A stretch of DNA of 64,000 bases, from contig JACEEZ010019117.1 of the NCBI GenBank assembly GCA_016584305.1, positions 858,186 to 922,185 on the forward strand, given 5' to 3'. The notes beneath the pieces are model-generated. The model searched no databases. It saw only the letters and a list, made by a program, of their open reading frames with translations, and was not told the origin of the DNA. The DNA is from Chionoecetes opilio. Lineage: Eukaryota; Arthropoda; Malacostraca; Decapoda; Majidae. The position numbers and the translations under genes are program-made. Every line of letters starts with the position of its first letter. The first letter of the stretch is position 1. This document shows, piece after piece, positions 21,016 through 32,406 of the stretch.

Positions 21016-23574
21016 ATGGACTGGAGTAACTTAGCAAAAGAGTATGGGATACCTTGTCAATCTACGATGAGGAAATCAGAGTTACAGAGTGTTGTAATTA
21101 AAGTGTTAGTGGGGGCTTCAGTGCTTCCATCAGCCGCTCTTCAAACTTGTGATGATGATGTATCTGACTTCATAATTCTAAAGAAATTAGAGATGGAAGA
21201 AGCAGAGAAGAATAGGGAAGAAGCAGAGAAGAATAGGGAAGAAGCAGAGAAGAATAGGGAGCATGAGCTCAGAAAGCTGCAGCTAGAACATGATTTAATG
21301 ATGTCAAGAATCTCTGAGAACCCTAATTTAGATAACAGTACAAAGTTTGATGTAACTAAGCAGTCCAGGCTGATTCCTCTTTTTGATGAGACTGATCCAG
21401 ATGAGTTTTTCATTCAGTTTGAAAAAGTTGCCGATGTTTTACAATGGCCTAAACAGTACTGGACAGTGTTGGTACAGTCAGTCGTCACTGGTAAAGCACG
21501 GTCAGTTTACATCTCGCTTGACCATATTAAATGCAGAGATTATGAAGTAGTCAACCAGAGTATTCTTGACAGCTACGATCTTGTTCCTGAAGCATATAGG
21601 CAAAGATTTCGAGCACTGAGGAAGGATGGGAATCTGTCTTATGTAGAATTTGCTTATGAAAAAGAAAGATTGTTTCACAGGTGGCTCAATACAACAAAGA
21701 TTACATCCTTTGAGGAACTTAAGCAACTTGTTCTGTTAGAGGAGTTTAAGAGCTCTGTGCCCCACGATGTTAAGCTATATTTAGAAGAAAAGGAGGCGAA
21801 TACTCTTACACAGGCTGCCACACTCTCGGAAAATTATGCACTGACTCATAGAATATATAATTCCAGGTCACAGGGTTCTGATGGACCAGATCGTTGGAAT
21901 GTACAAGACTCCCGCACGCAGGGTGGTAAGCCAAGTGGTGTATTCAGCAAGGTGGATGACTCCCAGAGTATTAAACAATATGCATGTGGCCCTAATATAG
22001 TAGGAGTGAAGTTTGACAAAGCCGCTGACTCAGGTAAGAGTTTTGGTTTCAGCAGTCATGTAACATGTTATTATTGCAAGATTCGTGGCCACATTGTTTC
22101 CCAATGCCCTAAGTTAAAGGCTAAGCAATATCAGTTTAAAGAGGAGAAACCTCCTGTAATAAACCATGTGGATAAATTTGACCCTACTTCGGTTAGTGAC
22201 TTTAGTGAGAATTGTTTGCCGGCAGACTCGTTTAAGCCTTTCATATTCGAAGGTTTTGTGTCTGCGAGTGATACTAGTGACACTGAATATCCTGTTCAAG
22301 TTTTGCGAGACACTGGAGCATCCCAGAGTGTTATTTTAAGGGATTCCGTTCCATTTATAGAAAATCACCTCACGGGTGATTCTCTTGAGTGCATCTTGCT
22401 TCAGGGTTTCGGTGGAATTGTGAAGTTACCATTGTGCAGACTGTATTTAAGCACTGGTTTAGTATCTCAGTATGTCACAGTAGGTGTTAAAAATTCACTT
22501 CCTGTTGAAGGAGTTTCATTCCTGATGGGAAATGATTTAGCTGGGAATAAGATTGTGCCTCACCCCATCGTTACTTCTGTACCTTCAGCCGAGAACAACA
22601 CAGCAGAGTTAGAAAGGAAATACCCCGGGTTGTTCACTGCGTGTGCAGTCACATGTAGTATGAGTTCTGAAGCTGAAGTTCCCCATGCTAGAGAAGACCG
22701 CTTGTTTGATAGTGAGGATACTGAGGATTTAAGTCTCGCTAGTTTATATGACTTAAATGACGAATTCGAAGCTAAGTGTGTTAAAAGTGGAGATTCACTA
22801 GAACCTAATATCATGAGTAGTGTATCTGTGACTAGGGATATGTTGATCAAGGCTCAGAATGAAGATCCAGAACTACGTGAATTATTTAACAGAGCTGAAG
22901 ACGACGATGGTGTAAAGGATCACTGTTTTTATGTTAAAGGTGGTGTTCTTATGAGGAAATTTCGTCCAGTCGATGTTCCTGCTGACGCCACGTGGGCGGA
23001 GACTCATCAGCTAGTCATTCCTGTTTGCTATAGAAGAGTGGTAATGAGTCTCGCTCATGACGGTATAGGAGGTCATTTGGGTGTTAATAAAACATATAAT
23101 AAGGTCTTGCATCATTTCTTCTGGCCAAAAATGAAGAAAGACGTAGCTCAGTTTTGCAAGACTTGTCACATTGGCCAATTATCCGGTAAGCCTAATCAAG
23201 TTATTCCTCCTGCACCACTCTGTCCCATTCCAGTGACCCAGGAACCATTTACTAAGTTAATCATAGATTGTGTTGGGCCTCTCCCAAAAACTCGCAGTGG
23301 TAACCAGTATTTACTAACCCTAATGTGTGCAGCCACCAGATACCCTGAAGCAATTCCTTTGCGAAAGATTACCTCACAAGCAATTATCCAAGCACTAACA
23401 AAGTTTTTTACCCAGTATGGCATTCCAAAGGAAATACAGTCGGATCAAGGGTCAACTTTTACCTCAGGTTTATTCCAGCAGGCTATGCAATACCTGGGAG
23501 TCCAACAGTACCTCGCTGCTGCTTACCATCCTGAGTCGCAGGGAGCCTTAGAGAGGTTCCACCAGACCCAATAA
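21016..23574 (+). pseudogene. gag-protease-integrase ORF of the Gmr1-like element
   Basis: 852 residues. A short coiled coil of three EEAEKNR repeats (near residue 65) precedes gag. A canonical CCHC knuckle lies at C351-C354-H359-C364, and the protease DTG at D432. The integrase has an HHCC zinc domain (H681, H687, C714, C717) and a catalytic core with D751, D810 and E846, giving the classic D,D-35-E spacing. The start ATG lies about 210 bp after the 5' LTR. The frame ends just after the integrase Glu because of a one-base insertion near 23570, and continues in the next frame at 23579. No envelope-like sequence follows. The product would act in virus-like particles and in integration. Confidence 0.85.
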
Positions 23575-23578
23575 ATCT

Positions 23579-24934
23579 ATGTTACGCAAGTATGCCTTAG
23601 AACAGGAGAAAGACTGGGATGAAGGAGTACATTTATTGTTATTTGCAATAAGGGAAAGTAGGCAAGAATCTTTAGGGTTTAGTCCATTTCAACTTGTGTT
23701 TGGGCACGAGGTCAGAGGACCTCTTAAGGTATTGAAAGAGACTTGGTTAGATGTTGATTCTCCTGTGCCCTTGTTAACTCAAGTTAAAAAGTTTAATGAT
23801 AGGTTGAAATTTGTTAGTGAAGTGGCACGTGACAATCTGAAAGTTGCACAAACAAAAATGAAGTCAAGATATGATGAAAAAGTACTGCTCAGAGAGTTCG
23901 AGCCTGGTGATTTAGTTTTAACTTTCTTACCCATACACAAGAGTCCCTTACAAGCTAAATTCTTTGGACCTTTTGAAGTAAAAGAGAAAATTGGTGAAGT
24001 TAATTATATCATTAAAACACCAGGTAGAAGGAAGTCTGAAAGAAAAGTCCATGTGAACATGTTAAAACGGTATCATCTAAGAGAGCCTGACAAAGTAGCC
24101 CTACCCCATTGTGTTCAGGCGGCTTTGATGCAAAATTATTTTATGCTGGATAAACAAGAAATTGATGTAGATGTTGGTAAAGAAGTGAAACTGACCAATT
24201 CGATGACGTTAGCTAACATCAATGAAAAATTGCAGCATCTGTCATTGGAGCAGGCTGAGGATATGCGACAGTTGCGGAACGAACACCCTCAACTGTTTTC
24301 TGATGTTCCTAGGCTGTGCACCCTGGTCCAACACGATGTACAGCTGATGGACAATGCATCCTCCTGCAGGCAAGGACCCTACCGCATGAATCCAAGCAAG
24401 AAGGACGTCATGAAGGTAGAAGTGGATTTCCTCCTGCAGCACGGTCTGGCTGAGCCAAGCGATAGTGAGTGGGCGTCTCCATGCCTGCTGGTACCCAAGG
24501 CTGGCGGTGGGTACCGTATGTGCACTGACTACCGCAAGGTTAACCAGCTCACCATCCCGGACTCCTTTCCGCTTCCCAGAGTCGACGACATAATTGATAA
24601 TATAGGAAGTGCGAAATATGTCAGCAAGTTGGATCTTCTACGAGGCTACTACCAAATAGAACTGACAGAGAGAGCCAAGAAGATCTCTGCCTTCATCACA
24701 CCCGAGGTGTTGTACGCATACAGAGTCATGCCGTTTGGTATGCGCAACGCTCCTGCTACTTTTCAAAGACTTATGAATATGGTGACAAGAGGACTGGAAG
24801 TCGTGCAAGTTTACTTGGACGACTTGGTAATCTACAGCGAGTCGTGGGAGGAGCATATGCACTATTTACTGGTTTGGCTGACGCAGGGCTCACTGTCAAC
24901 CTGCACAAGAGTGAGTGGGGGAAAGCCAAAATAG
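23579..24934 (+). pseudogene. Integrase C-terminus plus reverse transcriptase
   Basis: Continues the integrase core, then a GPY/F-type module (GDLVLTF then FFGPFEVKEKIGEV, near 23920-23990) with no obvious chromodomain. The RT fingers and palm follow: ASPCLLVPKAGGGYRMCTDY, LDLLRGYYQIEL, PFGMRNAPATFQR and the catalytic YLDD at residues 412-415. The frame is lost shortly after EEHMH near 24860 through a small deletion. The Met at 23579 is internal to integrase, not a real start. Confidence 0.85.
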
Positions 24935-25623
24935 CCTTCCTAGGCCATGTAGTGGGTGGCGGGCAAGTATCCACCGTTGCATCAAAGGTTGAAGCCATCC
25001 ACAACTTCCCCCTACCCGACAACCGCAAAGCTGTAATGAGGTTTTTGGGTATGGCTGGCTACTACAGAAAGTTTTGCAAGAACTTCTCTACAATTGCTTC
25101 ACCCCTCACCAGCTTGATCTGCCCGAAAACAAAGTTCCGTTGGACTCCAGAGTGTCAAGCTGCCTTTGACAATATTCGTAGTCTCCTCTCCAGTGCTCCT
25201 GTTTTACGTGCTCCAAGCTTCAATCAACAGTTCATCCTTCAAGTGGACGCTAGCGACTCGGGCGCAGGAGCAGTTTTACTATAAGATCATGAAGGTGTGC
25301 TACACCCATTATGTTACTCATCCGCAAAGTTTAAGAAACATCAACGGAATTATGCAACCATCGAAAAAGAACTATTAGCTTTGGTCATTGCTTTGGAGAA
25401 GTAAGATGTCTATTTGAATGGTGCCGTTCAGCCTACCATAGTGTACAGTGATCATAATCCTATACAGTTTTTGACAAAGATGAAAAATAAGAATCAGAGG
25501 TTATTGCGTTGGGCATTATTGCTAGAACAGTATAATACTGCCATACGCCATATTAAAGGCAAAGATAATATAATTACCGATGCACTCTCACGAGTTTTTC
25601 AACAGTTTTCGGGAAAAGATTAA
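24844..25623 (+). pseudogene. RT thumb and RNase H of the Gmr1-like element
   Basis: FLGHVVGGG, the RT thumb and connection lead into RNase H: LQVDASDSGAGAVL (first Asp), TIEKELLAL (Glu), VYSDHNPI (Asp) and TDALSR (last Asp). Two in-frame stops (near 25280 and 25400) interrupt it. It ends about 36 bp before the 3' LTR, so pol terminates with RNase H rather than integrase, confirming the altered order. Confidence 0.85.
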
Positions 25624-25659
25624 TATTGTAGCCTTTTAATCTTTTCTTAAGAGGGGGAG

Positions 25660-26142
25660 TGTTATGAGTTACTATATTTACATGGTTGATTGTGCATAGG
25701 TTGTTAGCATTCAGTGGTTAGTGGTTCGAGTACGTTCACGAGTGGTTCGAGTGGTTCACCATCGAGACGATACGAACCGTCTTCCGGCTGCCTGGATGAA
25801 GAGCAGGCAGTCAGTGCTGTGGTGTGTTAACGGGAGGAAGTGGTAGCCTGTGTGCAACTGTTAAGTATTCGCCTCTACATTTATTTCTGTGTAGAGTGAG
25901 TGTATGTTATTTAGAGCTATGTATTAGGGGGGCACAAGACACGTAGTTGATGTAGGTTGTGTTGTGTATTGCTTTGCTTGTTTCACTAGATTTAAGTTGT
26001 CACTGTAAATATATGCACTAAAGTATCTTCATTTTATATTAACCCTTGTTGTTCGTTACTAGTTGACTGGGACTTAAAGTGAGCAGAATTATTTTGTGTT
26101 TCTTTATGTTACGACGTAAAGAACCAAGGCCAGGTCGTAACA
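25660..26142 (+). repeat. 3' LTR of the Gmr1-like element
   Basis: 483 bp, same length as the 5' LTR with six substitutions. Preceded by the purine tract agagggggag. Confidence 0.95.
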
Positions 26143-27364
26143 GGCAGGTGTATCCAGCTTCTTTCCTGTGAATACAGGAGTGAGGCAAGAGTGCGTCCTT
26201 GCCCCATCACTTTTCAACGCTTGTATGGACTGGGTATTGGACAAAGTTGTAGATCAAAGTGATTGTGGAGCATCCGTCGGCAACACCAAGATCACTGATC
26301 TTGTTTTTGCCGATGATGCAGTAATCTTTGCTGAGTCGCTGGAGGTCTTGGTGATGGCTCTCGAGGCGCTGCACGAGGAGGCAAAGCCTTTGGGACTTGA
26401 GGTCTCCTGGCTCAAGACCAAGGTCCAGGTGTTTGGAGACTTACTAGATGAAGCATTACAGTCTGTTCATGCGTGTGGCGAGGACATTGAGATCTTGGAA
26501 AGTTTTACATACTTTGGTAGCGCAGTCCATAATGACGGCGGGTCACGTCAAGAAGCCTTACGGCGGATTGGCATAGCCCACGGTGTTATGGACTCGCTCA
26601 GCGGGAGTATTTGGCGTTGTCGGTACCTATGCAGGAGGACAAAGATCCGGATCTTCAAGTCGATTGTGATCCCTGTCTTACTCTATGGTTGTGAGACATG
26701 GACACTAAATAGTGACTTGAAGAGACGAATCAATGCCTTTGGTAATAAGTGTCTTCGCAGAATCATGGGGTATCGCTGGGATGATTACGTGTCAAATCAG
26801 CGATTGCACCGTGAGACTGAATCGAGGCCTATTACCTACATAGTCCGTCAGCGCCAACTTCGGCTATATGGGCATGTGGCACGCTACCCTGAAACCGATT
26901 CTTCCCATCGGGTTGTATCTGTAAGAGACAATCCGGCGTGGAGGAGGCCAAGGGGGCGCCCACAAGGCTCGTGGCTGGGGCAAGTTGATGTTTCTTGTCG
27001 AGAGCTGCTTGGTATGGGAAAGGAGTCTGCATGGGAACTCGCGCGTGGTGACCCCCGGGAGTGGCGTCGTAGGGTGGGCGAGGCGACGCGCCCCCCGGCG
27101 TATGCCCCCAATGATTGATTGATTGAGACACATCAGTTTCACGTTTTAAAAACAGCAATCTTAAGTATAACAATTTCAAGTAACAGAATAGATATTCCCA
27201 AGATTTAAAGACAAATATAAATTAAATTATGAACAAAAATTTCCTTATTGATTTCATGGTATTTAAAGTATGCAAAATAATAGCAATCTCGATACCGTTG
27301 TTAAATAAATTTGTAGTACATCTACTTAATGAAACACTAATATTATATATGAGGGATGAAAAGC

Positions 27365-28531
27365 GCTTCGTGTCCTGGTGGAACGCCGACGTGAGTTTCG
27401 ACAGGGGATGCTTGCAGCCTATGTTGATCTCAAGAAGGCGTTTGACTCAGTGCATCGTGAGTCAATCTGGGATCTTCTGCGACTTCGAGGGATTCCTGCA
27501 GGGACTATTGGTTTGATAACTGGTCTGTATTCTGGGACTGAGAGTGCTGTGAAGTGTGGGGCAGGTGTATCCAGCTTCTTTCTTGTGAATACAGGAGTGA
27601 GGCAAGGGTGCGTCCTTGCCCCATCACTTTTCAACGCTTGTATGGACTGGGTATTGGACAAGGTTGTAGATCAAAGTGATTGTGGAGCATCCGTCGGCAA
27701 CACCAAGATCACTGATCTTGTTTTTGCCGATGATGCAGTAATCTTTACTGAGTCGCTGGAGGTCCTGGTGATGGCTCTCGAGGCGCTGCACGAGGAGGCA
27801 AAGCCTTTGGGACTTGAGGTCTCCTGGCTCAAGACCAAGGTCCAGGTGTTTGGAGATTTACTAGATGAAGCAGTACAGTCTGTTCATGCGTGTGGCGAGG
27901 ACATTGAGATCTTGGAAAGTTTTACATACTTTGGTAGCGCAGTCCATAATGACGGCGGGTCACGTCAAGAAGTCTTACGGCGGATTGGCATAGCCCACGG
28001 TGTTATGGACTCGCTCAGCGGGAGTATTTGGCGTTGTTGGTACCTGTGCAGGAGGACAAAGATCCGGATCTTCAAGTCGCTTGTGATCCCTGTCTTACTC
28101 TATGGTTGTGAGACATGGACACTAAATAGTGACTTGAAGAGACGAATCAATGCCTTTGGTAATAAGTGTCTTCGCAGAATCATGGGGTATCGCTGGGATG
28201 ATTACGTGTCAAATCAGCGACGGAATCGAGGCCTATTACCTGCATAGTCCGTCAGCGCCAACTTCGGCTATATGGGCATGTGGCACGCTACCCTGAAACC
28301 GATCCTTCCCATCGGGTTGTATCTGTAAGAGACAATCCGGCGTGGAGGAGGCCAAGGGGGCGCCCACAAGGCTCGTGGCTGGGGCAAGTTGATGTTTCTT
28401 GTCGAGAGCTGCTTGGTATGGGAAAGGAGCCTGCATGGGAACTCGCGCGTGGTGACCCCCGGGAGTGGCGTCGTAGGGTGGGCGAGGCGACGCGCCCCCC
28501 GGCGTATGCCCCCAATGATTGATTGATTGAG
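27365..28531 (+). mobile_element. RTE-like LINE, array unit 4
   Basis: Same 5' start as units 2 and 3. Open from 27378 to 28247 with FADD intact (FTES replaces FAES after it). A 14-bp deletion at about 28219 changes the frame. The tail ends in (TGAT)n, followed by about 80 bp of spacer that breaks off at about 28608. Confidence 0.9.
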
Positions 28532-28616
28532 ACACATCAGTTTCACGTTTTAAAAACAGCGATCTTAAGTATAACAATTTCAAGTAACAGAATAGATATT
28601 CCCAAGATTCAAGAGC

Positions 28617-28770
28617 TCCACGCCGGATTGTCTCTCTAACAGATACAACCCGATGGGAAGGACCGGTTTCAGGGTAGCGTGCCACAATATAGCCGAAGTT
28701 GGCGCTGACGGACTATGCAGGAAATAGGTCTCGATTCAGTCTCACGGTGCAATCGCTGATTTGACACACA
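28617..28770 (-). mobile_element. Inverted RTE-like LINE fragment at the array end
   Basis: ctccacgccggattgtctct followed by the complement of the ARYPET block and of cgctgatttgacac. It corresponds to about 18110-18280 of unit 1, in inverse orientation. It abuts the truncated spacer, marking the array breakpoint. Confidence 0.85.
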
Positions 28771-29679
28771 CAAAACGTAAGATAGTCAAATCCTTCGTCA
28801 TAAAGACTGTGATTAATGTGTTAGTCACTACTATATCATGTATACGGACTATCCTTACTTCTGTTTATCAAAGATTTACTCTTTGTGAAATATTTTGAAT
28901 ACAACACTGATTCTGTACCAATACACTAATGATCATGATAATTTATTTTAAGTCTTAGTAAAACGGCGGTTCTTTGAAAGCATTTATTCATATTGCGACG
29001 CTTGGCATTTTTTTCCGAAATATTGCCAAGTACCACTTTTATTTGGTGTTACATACGGCGTTTAACTTTCAGCTCAATGGTAATGAGTTGAAAACTGATG
29101 AAGATTAAATAAATAATTGGCGCAAATGTGATTTGGTTCGGTTCAACATGCTACAGAGAAGAGATACTGAGAAGAGAATATCAATATCCATCTTCATTAT
29201 CATATGCTGTGCAGTAGTGCCGCGGCTCCCTGAAGAAAAATCAAGTACCGTGCCTGTGATAGCATCACAAGACATCACCAGGGCTCATAGTGTTCCACAA
29301 GGGATCCTCGCAGTCTTAAACAACAACAGCAACATAATAGTGCCGCGGCCAGCCAGACTTATGGCACTCTGACCTGGGGGGAGATGCTGAGAAGTGCCTT
29401 AGAGGTAAGGCGAACTGAGCGCCTTAAACATCTTCAGGCGCTTTTGTAACGGCCCGGCTAAGGCACTGGCTAAGGCCTATGTAAAGACGATATTTCAGGC
29501 GTCTTTGCCTTGCCTTACACCTCCAACGCCGTAGGTGTTGGGCGTGGTCCGAGAATCCTACTAGCCAATCACGTTGCCTGTCTGAGCGCCGCTTAGGCAG
29601 CTTCGACCAATCACAAGGCTTGAACACTTCTCCGCCGAAACAATAATTTTTGTGCCTCCCTCCCTCACCAAACACTATA
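28771..29679. other. Gene-free segment
   Basis: Short frames only. A GC-richer patch at 29380-29600 has repeated ccttag/ctaagg motifs (aaggcactggctaaggcct). No recognised element or gene. Confidence 0.4.
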
Positions 29680-30349
29680 AAGCCGCTGTCACACGAGCAA
29701 CTTTTCCGTCAATATTCAGCAAAGGCAATACCTTGCCGTGTTTTGGTCACACGGACTTTCACAGAGGTAGCCGAGTTTTAAAGGCAATTTCTATCGTATC
29801 TGAAGAAGCGTCTTTGGAAAAATAGGGAGAAATAGGGAGAAACTGGTTCACAAATAGGGTGGTGAATGATTGAAATGGATTCTTGTGTATAGAAGCGCGT
29901 CAGACATCAAACATCAAACATTCAAACATCAAAGTGATCAACAATAAGTTGGTCCAGTTCAATATCCCCTAAAATATTCAGTTATTAATAGACAGTCAAC
30001 AAAGAAAATAGAAAACCATCTCTAACTCATGTAAATTTTCCTAAGTGTATTATATCCTTCAAAATGCTTTGAAAAATGTACAAGAATGTACAAGACTTCA
30101 CAATTCGTCTTGTAATCGGTTCTTGCCACTATGTAGCTATTTATTTCAGCTTCTGTATATTGAATTAGAGCGTACATTAAAAATGAATGTCAAATTATAG
30201 GCGTTGGTGGTGGGAATTTCCGGGAATTTTCAGCCAAGAACACCAACATATTCGTCTTGACTTTTTGTCGGCAATTTTAGCCGACTTGAGGCCGCTTTGG
30301 TCTTTCTGGCTAAATATTGCCGGAAAAAGTGCTCGTGTGACCGCGGCTT
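29680..30349. mobile_element. MITE-like element with ~37-bp terminal inverted repeats
   Basis: The left end aagccgctgtcacacgagca and the inverted right end aagccgcggtcacacgagca match, followed by ttttccg.caatatt on both sides. A fragment of CR1-like LINE (ggttcacaaatagggtggtg, about 29815-29885) lies inside. No ORF for a transposase. The target duplication is unclear (tta or ta). Confidence 0.7.
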
Positions 30350-30835
30350 AAGGCGAGCAGAGAGCTTCACCGAGAGGTGTCACTCGGGCCGCGCCATTTT
30401 GGATTATGAACCGGTGGCGCCGCCAAGCGGAAGAGGGGGCGCGTGTCAAAATATCATTACTGTGCACGGTGTTGTGCTTTTTCTATACCCCCCAAGACGC
30501 AAATATATGTAGTATTACGTTAAAATAATGAACTGAAGTGGTATTGATGGATGTATTTTTTTGTTATTAAATTTTTTGTTCCTTTTATATTTTATACAGA
30601 AGCCCCGTCATTCCAATAAATTGTCTCCAATCTCAGTACCCTCTCCCATCCACACACATTTTTTTTGTTGAGGTGAGGTTATTTCCATGGCTTGTCCATG
30701 CATGTACTGGCAAGGCCTACATTTTACCCTATGATGGGCATATACTGTCTTCTGATTGATTGATGATTAATTGTTTGTACAATCTATCATATGGTTTCCA
30801 GCAGAAATTATGGAGGAAGTTCCCTCTCCCTTGGA
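30350..30835. other. Gene-free segment
   Basis: AT-rich sequence with no recognised coding or repeat feature. Confidence 0.4.
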
Positions 30836-31042
30836 ATGATGGATGATGGGTGATGGGTGGGGGGGTGATGGGTAATGGGTAATGGGTGGGGTGTGATGGG
30901 TGATGGGTAATTAATGGGTGGGTTGCGATGGGTGGGGGGTGATGGGTAATGGGTGGGGTGTGATGGGTGGGGGTGATGGGTAATGGGTGGGGGGTGATGG
31001 GTAATGGGTGGGGTGTGATGGGTGATGGGTGGGGGGTGAGTC
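30836..31042 (-). repeat. G-rich minisatellite (ACCCATTACCCATCACCCC family)
   Basis: Irregular units of gatgggt, aatgggt and gggggt. Related arrays lie at 32175-32406, 52505-52690 and 53097-53335. Pro-Thr-His frames are translated repeat. Confidence 0.9.
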
Positions 31043-31419
31043 TTAACAGGCACAACGATGGCAAGTGAGTGAATGGGTGATAGGTGAATTAGAGAATTAT
31101 ATATATTTTTTTTACAAGGCGAAAATTCCACTATCTTAAAGTCTCATGCTTAGAATGATCCCTATGTTTACCTGCTAATATGGTTAACTATGATAAAATA
31201 CAACTTAAATTTAGAAGAAGCGTAGTATTCCCTTCTCCTGGCATCAAATATCAGTCAGTAAGCAGCAAGGGGTCAGGATTTTTCACCTCGTTAAAAAGAA
31301 AACAGAGTATAGTGAGTGAGAGGTAATCGGTGACTGTGTTCTTTAATACTGATTGCCACACATGTATCCATTCCTCTGCTGTTGGTTTTGCCTTTTATAT
31401 TACGTATGTGTATAATAGA

Positions 31420-32150
31420 TACACCATAAGCAATGTATCGCTGAAAAGATCAGAAGGTGAAAAAGATCTTGGAGTGAGGGTGAACCCAGAACTTCGACCT
31501 AGGAAACAATGTATTGAGGCCAAAAATAGAGCTAATAGAGTATTAGGATTCATTACCAGAAGTGTTAAAAGTAGAAGTGCGGAAGTTATTCTATAGCTTT
31601 ATCTGGCTCTAGTCAGGCCTCACCTAGACTATGCGGTTCAGTTTTGGTCTCCATATTACAGGATGGATATAGCCTTGTTAGAAACAGTGCAGAGAAGGAT
31701 TACCAAAATTATACAAAGGATGCTTAACTTTAGTTATGAGAAGAGATTCAAGTTATTAAAATTACACTCACTCGAGAGACGCAGAGTAAAGGGCGATCTG
31801 ATAGATGTTTTTAAGTGGATAAAGGGATTTAATAAAGGAGAGGTAGGAACAGTTCTTACGGCTTTTAACCAGGGTAGAACAAGAAGTAACGGATTCAAGC
31901 TGGAAAAGCGTAGATTTAGAAAGGAAATAGGGAAAAACTGGTTCACAAATAGGGTGGTGAATGAATGGAATGGTCTCAGTAGACAGGTAGTTAGTGCTGA
32001 GTCATTAGGGAGCTTTAAAGAGGGGCTGGATAGGTTCATGGATGGGGATGAAAGGTGGATGTAGGTAGTGTTAGGTGACAGGAACTACCACGTGTAGGCC
32101 TCGCGGCCTCTTGTAGCTTCCTTATTTTCTTATGTTTCTTATGTATGTTT
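31420..32150 (+). mobile_element. CR1-like LINE 3' end
   Basis: The frame from 31430 encodes EKDLGVRVNPELRPRKQC, a stop at 31594, then ALVRPHLDYAVQFWSP, LETVQRRITKIIQ and LHSLERRRVKGDLIDVFKW, ending at 32064. This is the RT C-terminus of a CR1/L2-type LINE. The 3' UTR has aggaactaccacgtgtaggc and a final cttattttcttatg repeat, as in 3' tails of this group. A tail fragment in the other orientation lies at 33366-33434. Only the last ~210 codons remain. Confidence 0.8.
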
Positions 32151-32174
32151 TCTTGTTCGTATCCTAACTTAGTT

Positions 32175-32406
32175 CTGGATGGGTGTGGGGTGATGAGTAA
32201 TGGGTGAGTGAATGGGTGTGGGGTGATGGGTAATGGGTGAGTGAATGGGTGAGTGAATGGGTGGGGGGTGATGGGTAATGGGTGAGTGAATGGGTGGGGA
32301 GTGATGGGTGAGTGAATGGGTGTGGGGTGATGGGTAATGGGTGAGTGAATGGGTGGGGAGTGATGGGTGAGTGAATGGGTGTGGGGTGAAGGGTAATGGG
32401 TGAGTG
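32175..32406 (-). repeat. G-rich minisatellite, second array
   Basis: Units of gggtgagtgaatgggtg and ggggtgatgggtaat. On the complement this is the same family as in the Helitron-like repeats at 52.5 and 53.1 kb. 32407-33365 holds a CT-rich patch (32407-32530) and no recognised gene. Confidence 0.9.

Larger units (their letters stand above)
20324..26142 (+). mobile_element. Ty3/gypsy LTR retrotransposon with integrase upstream of RT (Gmr1-like)
   Basis: Two 483-bp LTRs (TGTTA...TAACA) bound it, with a 5-bp target duplication ggcag (20319-20323, 26143-26147). Next to the 5' LTR lies a primer-binding-site candidate, ttgggggcctgaccgggat, resembling a tRNA-Pro type. A polypurine tract (agagggggag) precedes the 3' LTR. 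Internal order is gag, protease, integrase, RT, RNase H. That order is usual in Ty1/copia but within Ty3/gypsy is known from the Gmr1 group. LTRs differ at 6 of 483 positions, so insertion was recent, yet the coding region carries several frameshifts and stops. Confidence 0.9.
20124..27126 (+). mobile_element. RTE-like LINE, array unit 3, split by an LTR element
   Basis: 20124-20323 and 26143-27126 form one LINE unit interrupted by the LTR retrotransposon. The 3' part keeps a 316-codon open frame (26168-27118) with FADD, YGCETWTL and the C-terminus to the tail. Subtracting the 5824-bp insertion leaves a unit spacing of 1417 bp. Spacer copy 3 follows (27127-27364). Confidence 0.9.

Noticed and set aside
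30729..31131. Pro-His-rich secreted-like proteins on the minus strand
   Set aside because: Translated minisatellite; the unit length and irregularity do not preserve a frame.
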